Below, piece after piece: positions 43,105 through 51,162 of a stretch of DNA of 64,000 bases. The translations under genes were made by a program, and so were the position numbers. Position 1 is the first letter of the stretch, and every line of letters starts with the position of its first letter. The notes beneath the pieces are model-generated. The model made no database searches. It worked only from the letters and a program-made list of their open reading frames with translations, and had not been told where the DNA came from. Origin of the DNA: CAVZYN01 sp963779515. Lineage in GTDB: Bacteria; Pseudomonadota; Alphaproteobacteria; Rhizobiales; Hyphomicrobiaceae. Where the stretch lies: contig CAVZYN010000002.1 in the NCBI GenBank assembly GCA_963779515.1, positions 434,001-498,000 on the forward strand, given 5' to 3'.

Positions 43105-43929
43105 TTATTCTTTGGAGCCGCGCGGCTCTTTTTGCGAGGTGTTGCCGTCGATCGGGCGTTCGAGCAGAGCGTAGATTTTGAGGGCGATTGGCATCAGTTC
43201 GTCGCGCGCGATGTTGCTGGTGATGGCGTAGGCGAGCGGGCGGTCGACCCAGTAGACGGCGGTCAAGGCGCCGCTTTCGCCGTAACGGAACGAACTCGAT
43301 TGAAAATTCGGTTCCTGGCGCATGTAGAGCGTGAGGCGGCGGCCGCGGGTGTCTTCGTACATGAGTTGGGCGGCGGCTTGGCCTTGGTCAGGCAAGAGGC
43401 GGCCGCCGACGAGCGTCCAGCCATCTTTCGCAAGTTGAGGTGCCTTGACTTCGGTGCCGACGCGCTTGGTCAGCCAGTCGACGAGATGCTTTTCATCGGC
43501 GCTGGTGACTTCGACGGGGTGGCGGACCTCGGGCATGTAGACGGCGTGGGCGCCGAGCGCGTTGGCGACAAATCCGGGTTCGGGACGCGCCGCGGGATCG
43601 AGGGCGCGGTGGGCTGCGTAACCGCCGACCATCGCGAGGCCGGCAATCGCGGCGGCGGCGGCCATGCGGCGGAGATTGGTGGGTTTGGTCGCGCCGCGTT
43701 GTTCGATCTTGCGCGCGGTGTTGAGCATGCCAGGCGGCACGGCGCCGAGCGGAAGGGTCGCCGCCCACGACTTCAGTGCGGTGGCAAGTAGGCGATGTTG
43801 CTCGATGCGGGCGGTGTTCTCGGGCGACGACGCGATCCAGGCGTCGACGTCCCGGCGCTCGTCGGCGGCGAGTTCGTTGTCGAGGTAGGCGGCGATTTCC
43901 GCCTCGGTGATCCGGCGCGGAGCGCTCAT
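43105..43929 (-). CDS. Transmembrane anti-sigma factor
   Basis: This is an anti-sigma factor of 274 residues paired with the ECF sigma gene, which it overlaps by 4 bp. The N-terminal cytosolic domain (ITEAEIAAYLDNELAADERR) is the typical anti-sigma helix, without the zinc-finger Cys pair. A single TM (AAAAAIAGLAMVGGYAA) is followed by a periplasmic domain of about 180 residues that includes GWTLVGGRLLPDQGQAAAQL and an aromatic strand region (YWVDRPLAYAITSNI). Proteolysis of this domain would normally free sigma. Confidence 0.87.
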   Translation of the reverse strand: MSAPRRITEAEIAAYLDNELAADERRDVDAWIASSPENTARIEQHRLLATALKSWAATLPLGAVPPGMLNTARKIEQRGATKPTNLRRMAAAAAIAGLAMVGGYAAHRALDPAARPEPGFVANALGAHAVYMPEVRHPVEVTSADEKHLVDWLTKRVGTEVKAPQLAKDGWTLVGGRLLPDQGQAAAQLMYEDTRGRRLTLYMRQEPNFQSSSFRYGESGALTAVYWVDRPLAYAITSNIARDELMPIALKIYALLERPIDGNTSQKEPRGSKE

Positions 43930-44468
43930 TTGAGCCTCCGGATCGTGCTGGTGCCGGACTTGCTCGTGCCATCGCCATCGATGAGCGCGCGCAGCTTTTC
44001 GCGGCCGCGCGAGAGGCGCGACATGACCGTGCCTGCGGGGACGCCGAGAATGCTGGCGGCCTCGGCGTAGCTGAAGCCTTCGACGCCGACGAGCAGGAGC
44101 ACCTGGCGCTGATCGACGGGAATCTGGTGGAGCGCTTGGGCGAGCTCGTTGGTGCTCATGGCGTCAGCGGGCGGGATCGATTGGCTGAAGCTCAAGGCGT
44201 CGAGGCCGAGGTGCATGGGCCGGCGGGCGCCCTGACGCAGGCGATCGATGTGGAGATTATGCAGGATCGAGAACAGCCACTTGCGCGGGTTGTCGCCGGA
44301 CGTCCACTGGTCGACGTGGGCCAGGCCGCGCTCCAGCGTGTCCTGGACGAGATCATCGGATTCACTGCCGCCACCCAGGAGGGCGCGGGCGTAGCGGCGC
44401 AGGCGCGGGATTTCGGCGACAATGGCGTCCTGGCGTAGACCCACGCGGAAACTCTCACGATTAGACAT
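43926..44468 (-). CDS. ECF RNA polymerase sigma factor
   Basis: This sigma factor has 180 residues from ATG 44468; a TTG 33 nt upstream is an alternative. Region 2 shows RLRRYARALLGGGSESDDLV, then VQDTLERGL and WLFSILHNLHIDRLR. Region 4 shows ALHQIPVDQRQVLLLVGVEG followed by FSYAEAASILGVPAGTVMSR. The cognate anti-sigma factor follows with an ATGA overlap. No clear ECF consensus promoter was found upstream, so autoregulation cannot be assessed. Cytochrome genes lie divergently on the other side. Confidence 0.9.
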   Translation of the reverse strand: MSNRESFRVGLRQDAIVAEIPRLRRYARALLGGGSESDDLVQDTLERGLAHVDQWTSGDNPRKWLFSILHNLHIDRLRQGARRPMHLGLDALSFSQSIPPADAMSTNELAQALHQIPVDQRQVLLLVGVEGFSYAEAASILGVPAGTVMSRLSRGREKLRALIDGDGTSKSGTSTIRRLK

Positions 44469-44631
44469 AGGGAGCGCCAGGGGCTGGAGGCTGCCTGTCA
44501 ATGATGGCGATATAGCTGCACCAAAAGGCGGAGGCCAGCAAGGGGCTGACGCGGCAATACTGAATGGGCTGGGCTGAATTGGCTGGAATGATAGAGACTT
44601 AGCGAATGATGCGGGCTGACGATGGGCTGTT

Positions 44632-44645
44632 GCGGAATATTCCGC
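44632..44645. promoter_or_regulatory. Perfect 14-bp palindrome in the sigma/cytochrome intergenic region
   Basis: GCGGAATATTCCGC lies in the 353-bp gap (44469-44821) between the divergent sigma gene and the cytochrome c gene. This gap holds no gene that I can see. The left part is rich in GGGCTG/GGCTGA near-repeats (44537-44628) and the right part holds the ribosome site GAGGAGAC of the cytochrome. The palindrome could be an operator of a dimeric regulator. Confidence 0.35.
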
Positions 44646-44821
44646 CGGTTCTTCAAAATAAAGTGCTCCGGGTGACGTTTACATGTGATCGACGGGCGTT
44701 AAGAGTTCGTGGGCTCGTCCGGGTCGCTCCCGCCGGGTAACGAGAGGGTGTCAGGCTTCTGTCATGAAGATGCCGCCAAACTCGTCAGGTCAATAGGGCC
44801 AATTTTCGAGGAGACACCTAT

Positions 44822-45265
44822 ATGCTTCGTATTTTCGCTGCTGTGGCGGCGGTGGCAGTTGGCGCGACGATCGTCCAGGCGCAGAACATGGACGTGATCA
44901 AAGCGCGCAAAGATTTGATGAAGGCCGTCGGCGGCGGTGCGGGCGCCGGAGCGAAGATGATGAAGGGTGAAGAGCCCTTCGATCTCGCGAAGGTGCAGGC
45001 CGCGCTCAAGACCTACGCGGACAATACCGACAAGTTCAAAGGTATGTTCTCGGACAACTCGAAGACGGGCGGCGAGACCACAGCGCTGCCGAAGATCTGG
45101 GAAGCCAAAGCTGATTTCGCGGCCAAGGCCGACAAGATGGTGGCCGATGCAAAGGCTGCCGCCACCGCCATCAAGGACGAAGCAAGCTTCAAGACCGAGT
45201 GGCCGAAGGTGATGAGCAACTGTGGCGGTTGCCACAAGGAATATCGCCAGCCGCCGAAGCAGTAA
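44822..45265 (+). CDS. Cytochrome c' / c556-type class II cytochrome
   Basis: This is an exported monohaem cytochrome of 147 residues. Signal peptide MLRIFAAVAAVAVGATIVQA is followed by a four-helix bundle with M23 in NMDVIKARKDLMK near the haem face. The C-terminal haem motif is C134-GG-C137-H138 (SNCGGCHKEYRQ). Maturation needs the CcmF/CcmH system encoded at 5-8 kb. GAGGAGAC precedes the ATG and a strong terminator follows. Confidence 0.92.
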   Translation: MLRIFAAVAAVAVGATIVQAQNMDVIKARKDLMKAVGGGAGAGAKMMKGEEPFDLAKVQAALKTYADNTDKFKGMFSDNSKTGGETTALPKIWEAKADFAAKADKMVADAKAAATAIKDEASFKTEWPKVMSNCGGCHKEYRQPPKQ

Positions 45266-45286
45266 GCGCACGGTTGCGATGATTTG

Positions 45287-45321
45287 AAGCGCATGCGGGG
45301 CAACCCGCATGCGCTTTTTTT
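45287..45321 (+). terminator. Rho-independent terminator after the class II cytochrome
   Basis: AGCGCATGCGGG and CCCGCATGCGCT form a perfect 12-bp stem with loop GCAA and a T run. The upstream open end of the next gene's frame overlaps it, which supports the later start at 45368. Confidence 0.9.
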
Positions 45322-45367
45322 ATTGGGCACGGCGTGTCAGAAAGACGGACGCCGAAAGGAGACGAGC

Positions 45368-46294
45368 ATGCGGATCGTGCGGGTGATCAAGGTGCTGATG
45401 ACGCTGGGGCTTATCGCGGCGGGTGCCGGTTATGCGCTGACGATGCCGAAGACGGTGCCGGCGAGCGCGCTCACCGCGCGGACCGCGACGATCGCCAATG
45501 GCGAGACGATGTTCAACATCGGCGGGTGCGCGTCGTGCCATGCGACACCGGAGAAGAAGGACCGCACGCTGCTCGGTGGCGGGCATGAGCTGAAAACGGA
45601 TTTCGGGATTTTTCGGGTTCCGAATATCTCCTCCGACAAGACGCACGGAATGGGCGGATGGACGGAGGCTGAGTTCGTGACGGCGATGCAGAAGGGGACG
45701 GGGCGGAAGGGCGAGCATCTCTATCCGGCGTTTCCCTATTCATCGTATCAGCGCATGAAGCTCGATGATGTGCGCGATCTCTACGCGTTCATGAAGACAC
45801 TGCCGGCGGATCCGACGCCGTCGAAGCCGCATGATCTGAAGTTTCCGTTCAATGTGCGCCTGAGCCTCGGCGGCTGGAAGCTGCTGTTTCTCGATGGCCG
45901 TGAATTCCAGCCGGATGCCGCGAAGGATGCCGCGTTCAATCGCGGCGCCTATCTCGTCGAGGGGCCGGGACATTGCGCGGAGTGCCACAGCTCGCGCAAT
46001 CTGCTCGGCGGCATCACGGCCGAGGGGCGGTTCGCGGGCGGGCCGGACCCAGAAGGCAAGGGCTACATCCCAAACCTGACGCCGCACGCGAACGGGCTCA
46101 AGACGTGGTCGGTCAAGGATATCGAGTACATGCTCGAGACAGGCTTTACGCCGGAGAACGACGCGGTTGGTTCGAGCATGGCGGACGTGATCGAAAATAC
46201 GTCGCGGCTGACGGCGCCGGACCGGGCGGCGATGTCGGCCTATCTCAAGGCGCTGACGCCGCGCGAAGGGCGGCCGCGGAAGCCGAAGTCCTAA
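45368..46294 (+). CDS. Exported dihaem cytochrome c
   Basis: This is a dihaem c-type cytochrome of 308 residues from ATG 45368, preceded by AAGGAG. The N-terminal hydrophobic segment (VIKVLMTLGLIAAGAGYALT) may be a signal or an anchor. Haem 1 binds C54-AS-C57-H58 and haem 2 binds C203-AE-C206-H207. Met ligands may lie in FVTAMQKGTG and SSMADVIE. The two-domain layout resembles cytochrome subunits of alcohol or sorbitol dehydrogenases, but no dehydrogenase is adjacent. The last 13 bp, including the stop, are tandemly duplicated. Confidence 0.9.
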   Translation: MRIVRVIKVLMTLGLIAAGAGYALTMPKTVPASALTARTATIANGETMFNIGGCASCHATPEKKDRTLLGGGHELKTDFGIFRVPNISSDKTHGMGGWTEAEFVTAMQKGTGRKGEHLYPAFPYSSYQRMKLDDVRDLYAFMKTLPADPTPSKPHDLKFPFNVRLSLGGWKLLFLDGREFQPDAAKDAAFNRGAYLVEGPGHCAECHSSRNLLGGITAEGRFAGGPDPEGKGYIPNLTPHANGLKTWSVKDIEYMLETGFTPENDAVGSSMADVIENTSRLTAPDRAAMSAYLKALTPREGRPRKPKS

Positions 46295-46311
46295 GCCGAA
46301 GTCCTAAGCCA

Positions 46312-47112
46312 TCACAATCCGGCGCGTTTCTGGGCGCGCCGCGCGTGCATGCGGTTGATGATAATCATCGACGCGCTGATGGTGATGCTTGTCGCAATGG
46401 CGAGCGCGAAGGCAGGGATCGTGCCATAGAGCGGGATGCCGTAGCCGACGATCAAGAAAAAGATGCAGAAGCCCAGCAGCGACAGCGTGAGGCCGCGGAA
46501 CATCGCGAGGAGGGCATCGAGACCGCGCTGGGAATGCGTAAAGATGCCAATGACGGTGGTGATGACGGGAAACGTCGATGCGATGCCGGACAGTTGGGGG
46601 CCGAGTTGCTCGGCGGTGGTCATGATGCCGGCAACAAGGATGAAGGTCGAGAGCATGCGCGCAGGGATGTCCCACCAGGGCATCGGGATCGGAGGCGGCA
46701 GGGCATTCGGTTTTGGGAGCAGATAATAGAGCGCGGCGAGACTTGCGAGGGCTGCAAGGGTCGCAAGCCAGAGCGGCACGGGGATGCCGCCGAGGAACCA
46801 GGCAACGGCCAGGAAATAGAGTGCAGCGGTGAGAATGGCGAGCGGCCAGCTGCTGTAAAGCGCGACGGCCCCGTAACCGATCATGAAGGCGACGATCGCG
46901 AGCACACCGAGTTCGATGCCGGTGCAGGCTTGGACCGCGAACGCTTCGCCCTTGTCGATCGCGAGGAAGTAGAGCAGGGGGCCGGTCATCCAGGGCAGGC
47001 CCATGAAGAGGCCGCCGATCGCCGGGCCGAATATGCGCGCGGCAATGCTCATCAGCGCGACCAGGATCGGCGGAATCGAGATCTTCAAAAGGAAAAGCAG
47101 CGACGACGACAT
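46312..47112 (-). CDS. Polytopic membrane protein made of two homologous halves
   Basis: This is a hydrophobic protein of 266 residues with about eight TM helices. The two halves are clearly duplicated: FGPAIGGLFMGLPWMTGPLL ... GIELGVLAIVAFMIGYGA against LGPQLSGIASTFPVITTVIG ... GLTLSLLGFCIFFLIVGYGI. Each half has the G-P-x3-G and LP/FP pattern of small GlpM/DUF3147-like membrane proteins. The protein therefore looks like a fused tandem of that fold. Function is unknown. It is convergent with the dihaem cytochrome gene. Confidence 0.72.
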   Translation of the reverse strand: MSSSLLFLLKISIPPILVALMSIAARIFGPAIGGLFMGLPWMTGPLLYFLAIDKGEAFAVQACTGIELGVLAIVAFMIGYGAVALYSSWPLAILTAALYFLAVAWFLGGIPVPLWLATLAALASLAALYYLLPKPNALPPPIPMPWWDIPARMLSTFILVAGIMTTAEQLGPQLSGIASTFPVITTVIGIFTHSQRGLDALLAMFRGLTLSLLGFCIFFLIVGYGIPLYGTIPAFALAIATSITISASMIIINRMHARRAQKRAGL

Positions 47113-47234
47113 GCCGTTGGAGGCCGATTCTCAAAGTGCGTTAGGGCGGCATCTGAACGAATGGCCGCGCGGCATGCAAGCGGTGCCGCGCGGAGGGCTG
47201 GGTTGCGGGGCGTCACCGCGTGGTGTTGCGTCAA

Positions 47235-47567
47235 TCAGGTCAAGGCTTCGTGGGCCTGCATGACGCGGCCGGCGTAGGCGATGGCGGCGCCAGCGTTCAT
47301 GGCGACGGCAACGCCGCAGGCGTCGGCGATTTCGGCGCGTGTTGCGCCAGCCTCGACGGCTTTCTTGACGTGGTTGGCGATGCAGGCGTCGCAGCGCGTG
47401 ATGACGGCGACGGCGATGCAGATCAGCTCACGGGTCTTGAAGTCGAGGCGGCCGCTCTCGCCATGGGCGGCGTGGAGCTGCTTGTAGCCGGCGAGCGTGC
47501 CGGGCGTATCCTCGGCGAGCACACCGATGCTTTCGAAGGCTTTGTCGAGGTAGGGCTTCCAGTCCAT
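47235..47567 (-). CDS. AhpD-like / carboxymuconolactone decarboxylase family protein
   Basis: This is a 110-residue alkylhydroperoxidase-like protein from ATG 47567 (GGAG upstream); the frame is open further upstream but without a ribosome site. The redox motif is C59-DA-C62-IAN-H66 in ITRCDACIANHVKKA, the AhpD signature, with GESGRLDFKTRELICIAVAV before it. Such proteins reduce peroxides or act as thiol-disulphide partners. A role in carboxymuconolactone metabolism is less likely given the CxxC. Confidence 0.9.
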   Translation of the reverse strand: MDWKPYLDKAFESIGVLAEDTPGTLAGYKQLHAAHGESGRLDFKTRELICIAVAVITRCDACIANHVKKAVEAGATRAEIADACGVAVAMNAGAAIAYAGRVMQAHEALT

Positions 47568-47812
47568 GGCAGGCTCCGCGGTTGAGATCCAAGCGCAGTC
47601 TACGTGGCGGGCGGGAAAGGCAAAAGGCTTGAGAGTTTGGGGTTGGGTGCTGCAGTCGACGCAGCCGCTTTGACGCGCGGATAAATGCAGCCGGTGATCC
47701 AGATTGGGGCGCTGGTCAGGGGGTGCTTCATGATGTGCAGAACCCAAAATTAAGCCGCGCACGGTAGAGTTGCAGGGGACGGACGCCGCTTGCGCTTGCG
47801 CTGGCGCGGCGG

Positions 47813-48625
47813 ATGTCTACGGGGGTGTGCGTGGTCAAGATCGTCGTCATCGGAATTGTCGGGCTGCTGATCGGCGTGCCGCTGATGTTGATGATGCTCG
47901 GTACCGTCTTTGTCGCGGGGGCCGCGACCGGGTTCGGCCGGCTGGGAGATGTGGACCGGCTGCGGATCGAGGCGGCAGTGTCGCGCGAGGACATAACGTT
48001 CGGCGGCGATATCAAAGCGGTGCTGAAAACCTTCCGGCAGTTGCGATCGATCGCGGCAAGCCCGGGTGACAGCCGTGTCAATAACCGTGTGTTGAGCGTC
48101 GCGGTGGTGACGCTGCCGGAGCCGGAGCCGGCGAAGCCCGAAAGCAAAAGCAAGTGGTCGTGGTTCGGCGCGAGCAGCCCCAAGACGGTGCAGACTCTCG
48201 CCATCGATTTCAAATTTGCGCGTGAGGGCGCGGTGCTGGTGATTCCGGACCGGCCGGTGAGGTTCGTCGCCAAGAATGCCGACGACACGCATCGCGCCAA
48301 ACTCGCGGTGGAAGGTCCGGCCATTTTCGATCTCGCCGATGCACCGCAAGGTTTGCTCGCGGGTTTCAAGATGACATCGTTCGGCGCGGCCAATGCGACC
48401 AGTCCGCGCGACTACGAGGGCAACGCGACTTTGCATCACACGGTCCGGTTCTGCCGCAGCTTGGCGCAGTGGATGCGGCACTACCAAGTGTCGCCGGACG
48501 AGATCCGGATCTGGAAATTTGATGCGCCGTCTGTGTTGTCGGTCGCGGGCGCGCAGTTGACGTCTGAGGGCGGGACGCAGTCGCGGCCGACATATCTGGT
48601 GGATCACTGCCGCCGGTACAATTGA
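47813..48625 (+). CDS. Membrane-anchored protein of unknown function
   Basis: This 270-residue protein has an N-terminal TM (VVIGIVGLLIGVPLMLMMLG) and a soluble domain likely in the periplasm. A Pro/Glu/Lys-rich linker (LPEPEPAKPESKSKWSWFG) divides an N-terminal helical part from a beta-rich part (VQTLAIDFKFAREGAVLVIP). The C-terminus contains two Cys (VRFCRSLAQW, VDHCRRYN). I do not recognise a family. ATG 47813 is used; GTG 47831 is possible. It lies 27 bp before another unknown membrane protein on the same strand, probably as one operon. Confidence 0.7.
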   Translation: MSTGVCVVKIVVIGIVGLLIGVPLMLMMLGTVFVAGAATGFGRLGDVDRLRIEAAVSREDITFGGDIKAVLKTFRQLRSIAASPGDSRVNNRVLSVAVVTLPEPEPAKPESKSKWSWFGASSPKTVQTLAIDFKFAREGAVLVIPDRPVRFVAKNADDTHRAKLAVEGPAIFDLADAPQGLLAGFKMTSFGAANATSPRDYEGNATLHHTVRFCRSLAQWMRHYQVSPDEIRIWKFDAPSVLSVAGAQLTSEGGTQSRPTYLVDHCRRYN

Positions 48626-48652
48626 ACTTTCTTGCGAAGCTTGGGGGATAGA

Positions 48653-49522
48653 ATGTCATTTGGAACGCGAGGCAAAGGGCCGGTTCCGCCGTCACGTACG
48701 GCAACGCCGGTGCGCAGCGCACGCGCACCGGCGGCGGGCGGGCGGACCTTCGAGACGGCTGAGGAGGCCTTGGCCGCCGCGGACAGCGCGCCGATCTGGA
48801 AGGGGCAGATTGCCAAGTACGCCGGCGTGCTCGCAGGCATCTTGCTGTTGCACCTCTCGTTCTGGCCCTTCATGAGCCTGATTGGTGGCGGCGTCGCCGC
48901 GTCGCGGAGTGCCAACGCGGCGCCGGGCGAAATGGTGTTCGATCTGCCGGTGAAAGGCGTGTCGCAGCTCGTGGCCGATCGCAATCATGCGCTGCGCATT
49001 GCGTGCCTTCCACAGGGCTGGAACCAGAAAGACGGCTGGCAGGCGCAGAACCGGATGATCCATATGTCGATGGAGGGCGTCAAGTTCGAGCATCAGAATG
49101 CACGCACGGACAAGTTCCATGTCGGCTTCAGTACGGGAGAGCAGATCCTCGCATGTCTGTTGACCAAGCACGTGGAGCGGCTGTGCGAGCCCGCGGAACG
49201 GCAGAAGCTCGCTGGCGAGATCGTGCAGTTCGCCGCCGCGCACAAGTCGAAGGCGGAAGAGTTCGACCGCATCATGAAATTGGCGGGCGGATCCGGGAGC
49301 TACAGCGTGGGGATGATGCAAGCCGTCTCAGAGGGGGGAGGGGCCATCGATACGGGCGGTACGGCCTTGAACCGGATCAACAGGATCGATATCGGCCTCT
49401 TGAAGAAAATCAGCAGCCTCTCGATTTATGGACGTCTCGATGCGCGCGATTTCGGGAAAGCGCTGCCCGCGGACGTCAAACCGTACATCGAGGAGACGGT
49501 GATCAACGAGTGTAAGACGTAA
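48653..49522 (+). CDS. Membrane-anchored protein of unknown function
   Basis: This is a 289-residue protein from ATG 48653 preceded by GGGGGAT. It has a cytosolic Ala/Pro-rich N-terminal 50 residues, one TM (YAGVLAGILLLHLSFWPFMS), and a periplasmic domain with four Cys (IACLPQGW, LACLLTKH, RLCEPAER, INECKT). The distal part includes GGSGSYSVGMMQAVSEGGGA and SSLSIYGRLDARDFGKAL. No family is recognised. It is cotranscribed with the preceding unknown gene and convergent with the 49.6 kb gene, which shares the TM-plus-Cys periplasmic layout. Confidence 0.7.
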   Translation: MSFGTRGKGPVPPSRTATPVRSARAPAAGGRTFETAEEALAAADSAPIWKGQIAKYAGVLAGILLLHLSFWPFMSLIGGGVAASRSANAAPGEMVFDLPVKGVSQLVADRNHALRIACLPQGWNQKDGWQAQNRMIHMSMEGVKFEHQNARTDKFHVGFSTGEQILACLLTKHVERLCEPAERQKLAGEIVQFAAAHKSKAEEFDRIMKLAGGSGSYSVGMMQAVSEGGGAIDTGGTALNRINRIDIGLLKKISSLSIYGRLDARDFGKALPADVKPYIEETVINECKT

Positions 49523-49609
49523 CGCGACGGGCCGACGGGCAACGGCGAAGGGTGAGACGATGATCGTCTCCGCCTTTTTTATTTTGGCCATCGCCGGCGC
49601 GTACCCGGC

Positions 49610-50281
49610 TTATGATTTGCCGGGCGTGCATTGGGTGTTGCAGGGGACTTCTTCGCGCTTCTCGACGGTGCCTTGGTAGGGCGAGAAGTTCTCGCGATAG
49701 CACTTGCCGCCTTCGTTGACGACGCGGATGATCTTGGATTTGTCGGCTTTGGCCTGGCAGACGACCTGCATGCCGGCGGCGGTGCCGGCGGGGGCGGCGG
49801 CCTGGGCGAGTTGTTGCGTCGCGGACGTGGCGGGGGCCGCCGGAGAGGCCACGGCGGGGCGGGCGACAGGTTCGGCGGCCTCAGCGGATGAGACGATGTA
49901 GGACATCAGGCCGCTGACGGCGCTGGCCTTGTGCAGCTTGTTGTAGGCGATCCACTCATAGGCAGACTTGCCGTTCGGCGCGGTGATCTTGAGGGCGACA
50001 TCGCCGCTCTTGGGGCAGGCGCCGACGTCGATGCGCGCGCCCTGGCCGGTGTTGAGGGTGCGGTAGTCGATCTTGCACTCGAAGTTCTTTTCCCAAAGAT
50101 CGTACTGGGCGACGCGGTGGGAGACCTCGGAATAGGGTACGCCGTGGCTCCACGACTGATAGAGCGTGTGGCCGGTCGGAATGGCGCCGACGATCGCGGT
50201 GGCGATGGCGATGACGCGGGCGAGCATCAGGGGTTTTGCCAGGGGGCCGCTTTTGGCGTCTTCGTTCAAGGCCTGATACAC
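49610..50281 (-). CDS. Membrane-anchored Cys-containing protein of unknown function
   Basis: This is a 223-residue protein with a TM near the N-terminus (LARVIAIATAIVGAIPTGHT) and a periplasmic domain. Cys occur in pairs: FECKIDYRTL with DVGACPKSG, VVCQAKADKS with GGKCYREN, and VPCNTQC at the C-terminus. An Ala/Pro-rich spacer (PAVASPAAPATSATQQLAQA) splits two small modules. The second repeats the style of the first (C-x-hydrophilic-C). No family is recognised. It is convergent to the two preceding unknown genes. Confidence 0.7.
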   Translation of the reverse strand: MYQALNEDAKSGPLAKPLMLARVIAIATAIVGAIPTGHTLYQSWSHGVPYSEVSHRVAQYDLWEKNFECKIDYRTLNTGQGARIDVGACPKSGDVALKITAPNGKSAYEWIAYNKLHKASAVSGLMSYIVSSAEAAEPVARPAVASPAAPATSATQQLAQAAAPAGTAAGMQVVCQAKADKSKIIRVVNEGGKCYRENFSPYQGTVEKREEVPCNTQCTPGKS

Positions 50282-50453
50282 GGCTTTGGGGTTTGCGGGA
50301 TCATGGCGTGGACCTCTGAGAACGAGCGCGTGAGAGCGAGTGCTGACATGAGAAAGGAACCTCTGGCAAGGATGTCAAGAGGAGCATACGTGCGGCGCTT
50401 GAACGGGCGCTGAGGACGGTGTTCAGAATGGGTTCACCCACAGAGCCATCCAA

Positions 50454-50479
50454 GGTGTCAGACCCAAGGGTCAGACACC
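50454..50479. repeat. GTGTCAGACCC hairpin repeat, copy 1
   Basis: GGTGTCAGACCCAAGGGTCA followed by GACACC folds into a 12-bp stem with one A-A mismatch. A copy with one base change lies at 61351-61376. Here it sits in the gap between the unknown Cys protein gene and the thioesterase gene (minus strand), and could act as a terminator. Confidence 0.65.
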
Positions 50480-50494
50480 GGCCGAGGCGGGGCG

Positions 50495-50914
50495 TCAGGG
50501 AGCGGAGAGCTTGCGTTGGACGCGCTGGTCGAAGCGGGCGACGTTGACGACAACGCGCTCGTGCAGGCCGTCGCCGATCAGCTCGGTGGCATCGTGGGCG
50601 GTGACGCGGAAGGTGATGGTGCGGCCGTCGATTTTGAGGATTTCGGCTGAAGCGGTGACGCGCATCCCGACGGGGGTCGCGGCGATGTGGCGAACGTCGA
50701 GGCGAATGCCGAGGCTTTGATGGCCGTCGGGCAGGAGGTGTTCGCAGGCGGCAAGCGCGGCGGCTTCGATGACGTTGATCATGACGGGGGTCGCGAGCAC
50801 GGCGATGCGGCCGGAGCCGACGCGAGCGGCGGTGTGGGCCGGTTCGACGACGAGATCGGAGGTGCCGGTGAGGCCGGGCGTCAGGCGCGAGAGATCGGGG
50901 AGGGCGGGCGGCAT
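50495..50914 (-). CDS. FlK-like hotdog thioesterase
   Basis: This is a 139-residue hotdog-fold thioesterase of the fluoroacetyl-CoA thioesterase (FlK) family. The catalytic triad of FlK, T42-E50-H76, is present at exactly these residue numbers (T42 in ATPVMINVIEAAA, E50, H76 in LDVRHIAATPVG). The natural substrate in organisms without organofluorine metabolism is unknown. It stands between two repeat elements. Confidence 0.86.
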   Translation of the reverse strand: MPPALPDLSRLTPGLTGTSDLVVEPAHTAARVGSGRIAVLATPVMINVIEAAALAACEHLLPDGHQSLGIRLDVRHIAATPVGMRVTASAEILKIDGRTITFRVTAHDATELIGDGLHERVVVNVARFDQRVQRKLSAP

Positions 50915-50984
50915 GGCGGGTGGTCTCTGTTTACGCCGTCATACGCTGCGGCAGGGAGCATCGCAACACGTGCGAGCCGGCCTC

Positions 50985-51130
50985 GATCCGCCTCACCCTG
51001 AGCTTGTCGAAGGGCGAGCGGCCGAGCGGTGGCGGGCTTTTGTTTGCTCGCCTCCGGCAAGACTTGTTTGCTCGCCTCCGGCAAGAGTACGGGCCGCCTA
51101 TGGTTCGACAAGCTCACCATGAGGCGGATC
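50985..51130. repeat. 146-bp inverted-repeat element (family 3) with a 24-bp tandem duplication
   Basis: Terminal inverted repeats begin GATCCGCCTCA at 50985 and end TGAGGCGGATC at 51130. The inner arms continue with GAGCTTGTCGAA against TTCGACAAGCTC. The interior holds two copies of TTGTTTGCTCGCCTCCGGCA-AGA(C/G) at 51040-51063 and 51064-51087. This is a MITE/REP-like element common in alphaproteobacteria. No coding capacity was seen. Confidence 0.8.
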
Positions 51131-51162
51131 AGATACCGGGATGCGACGGTCCTTTCGCCACT

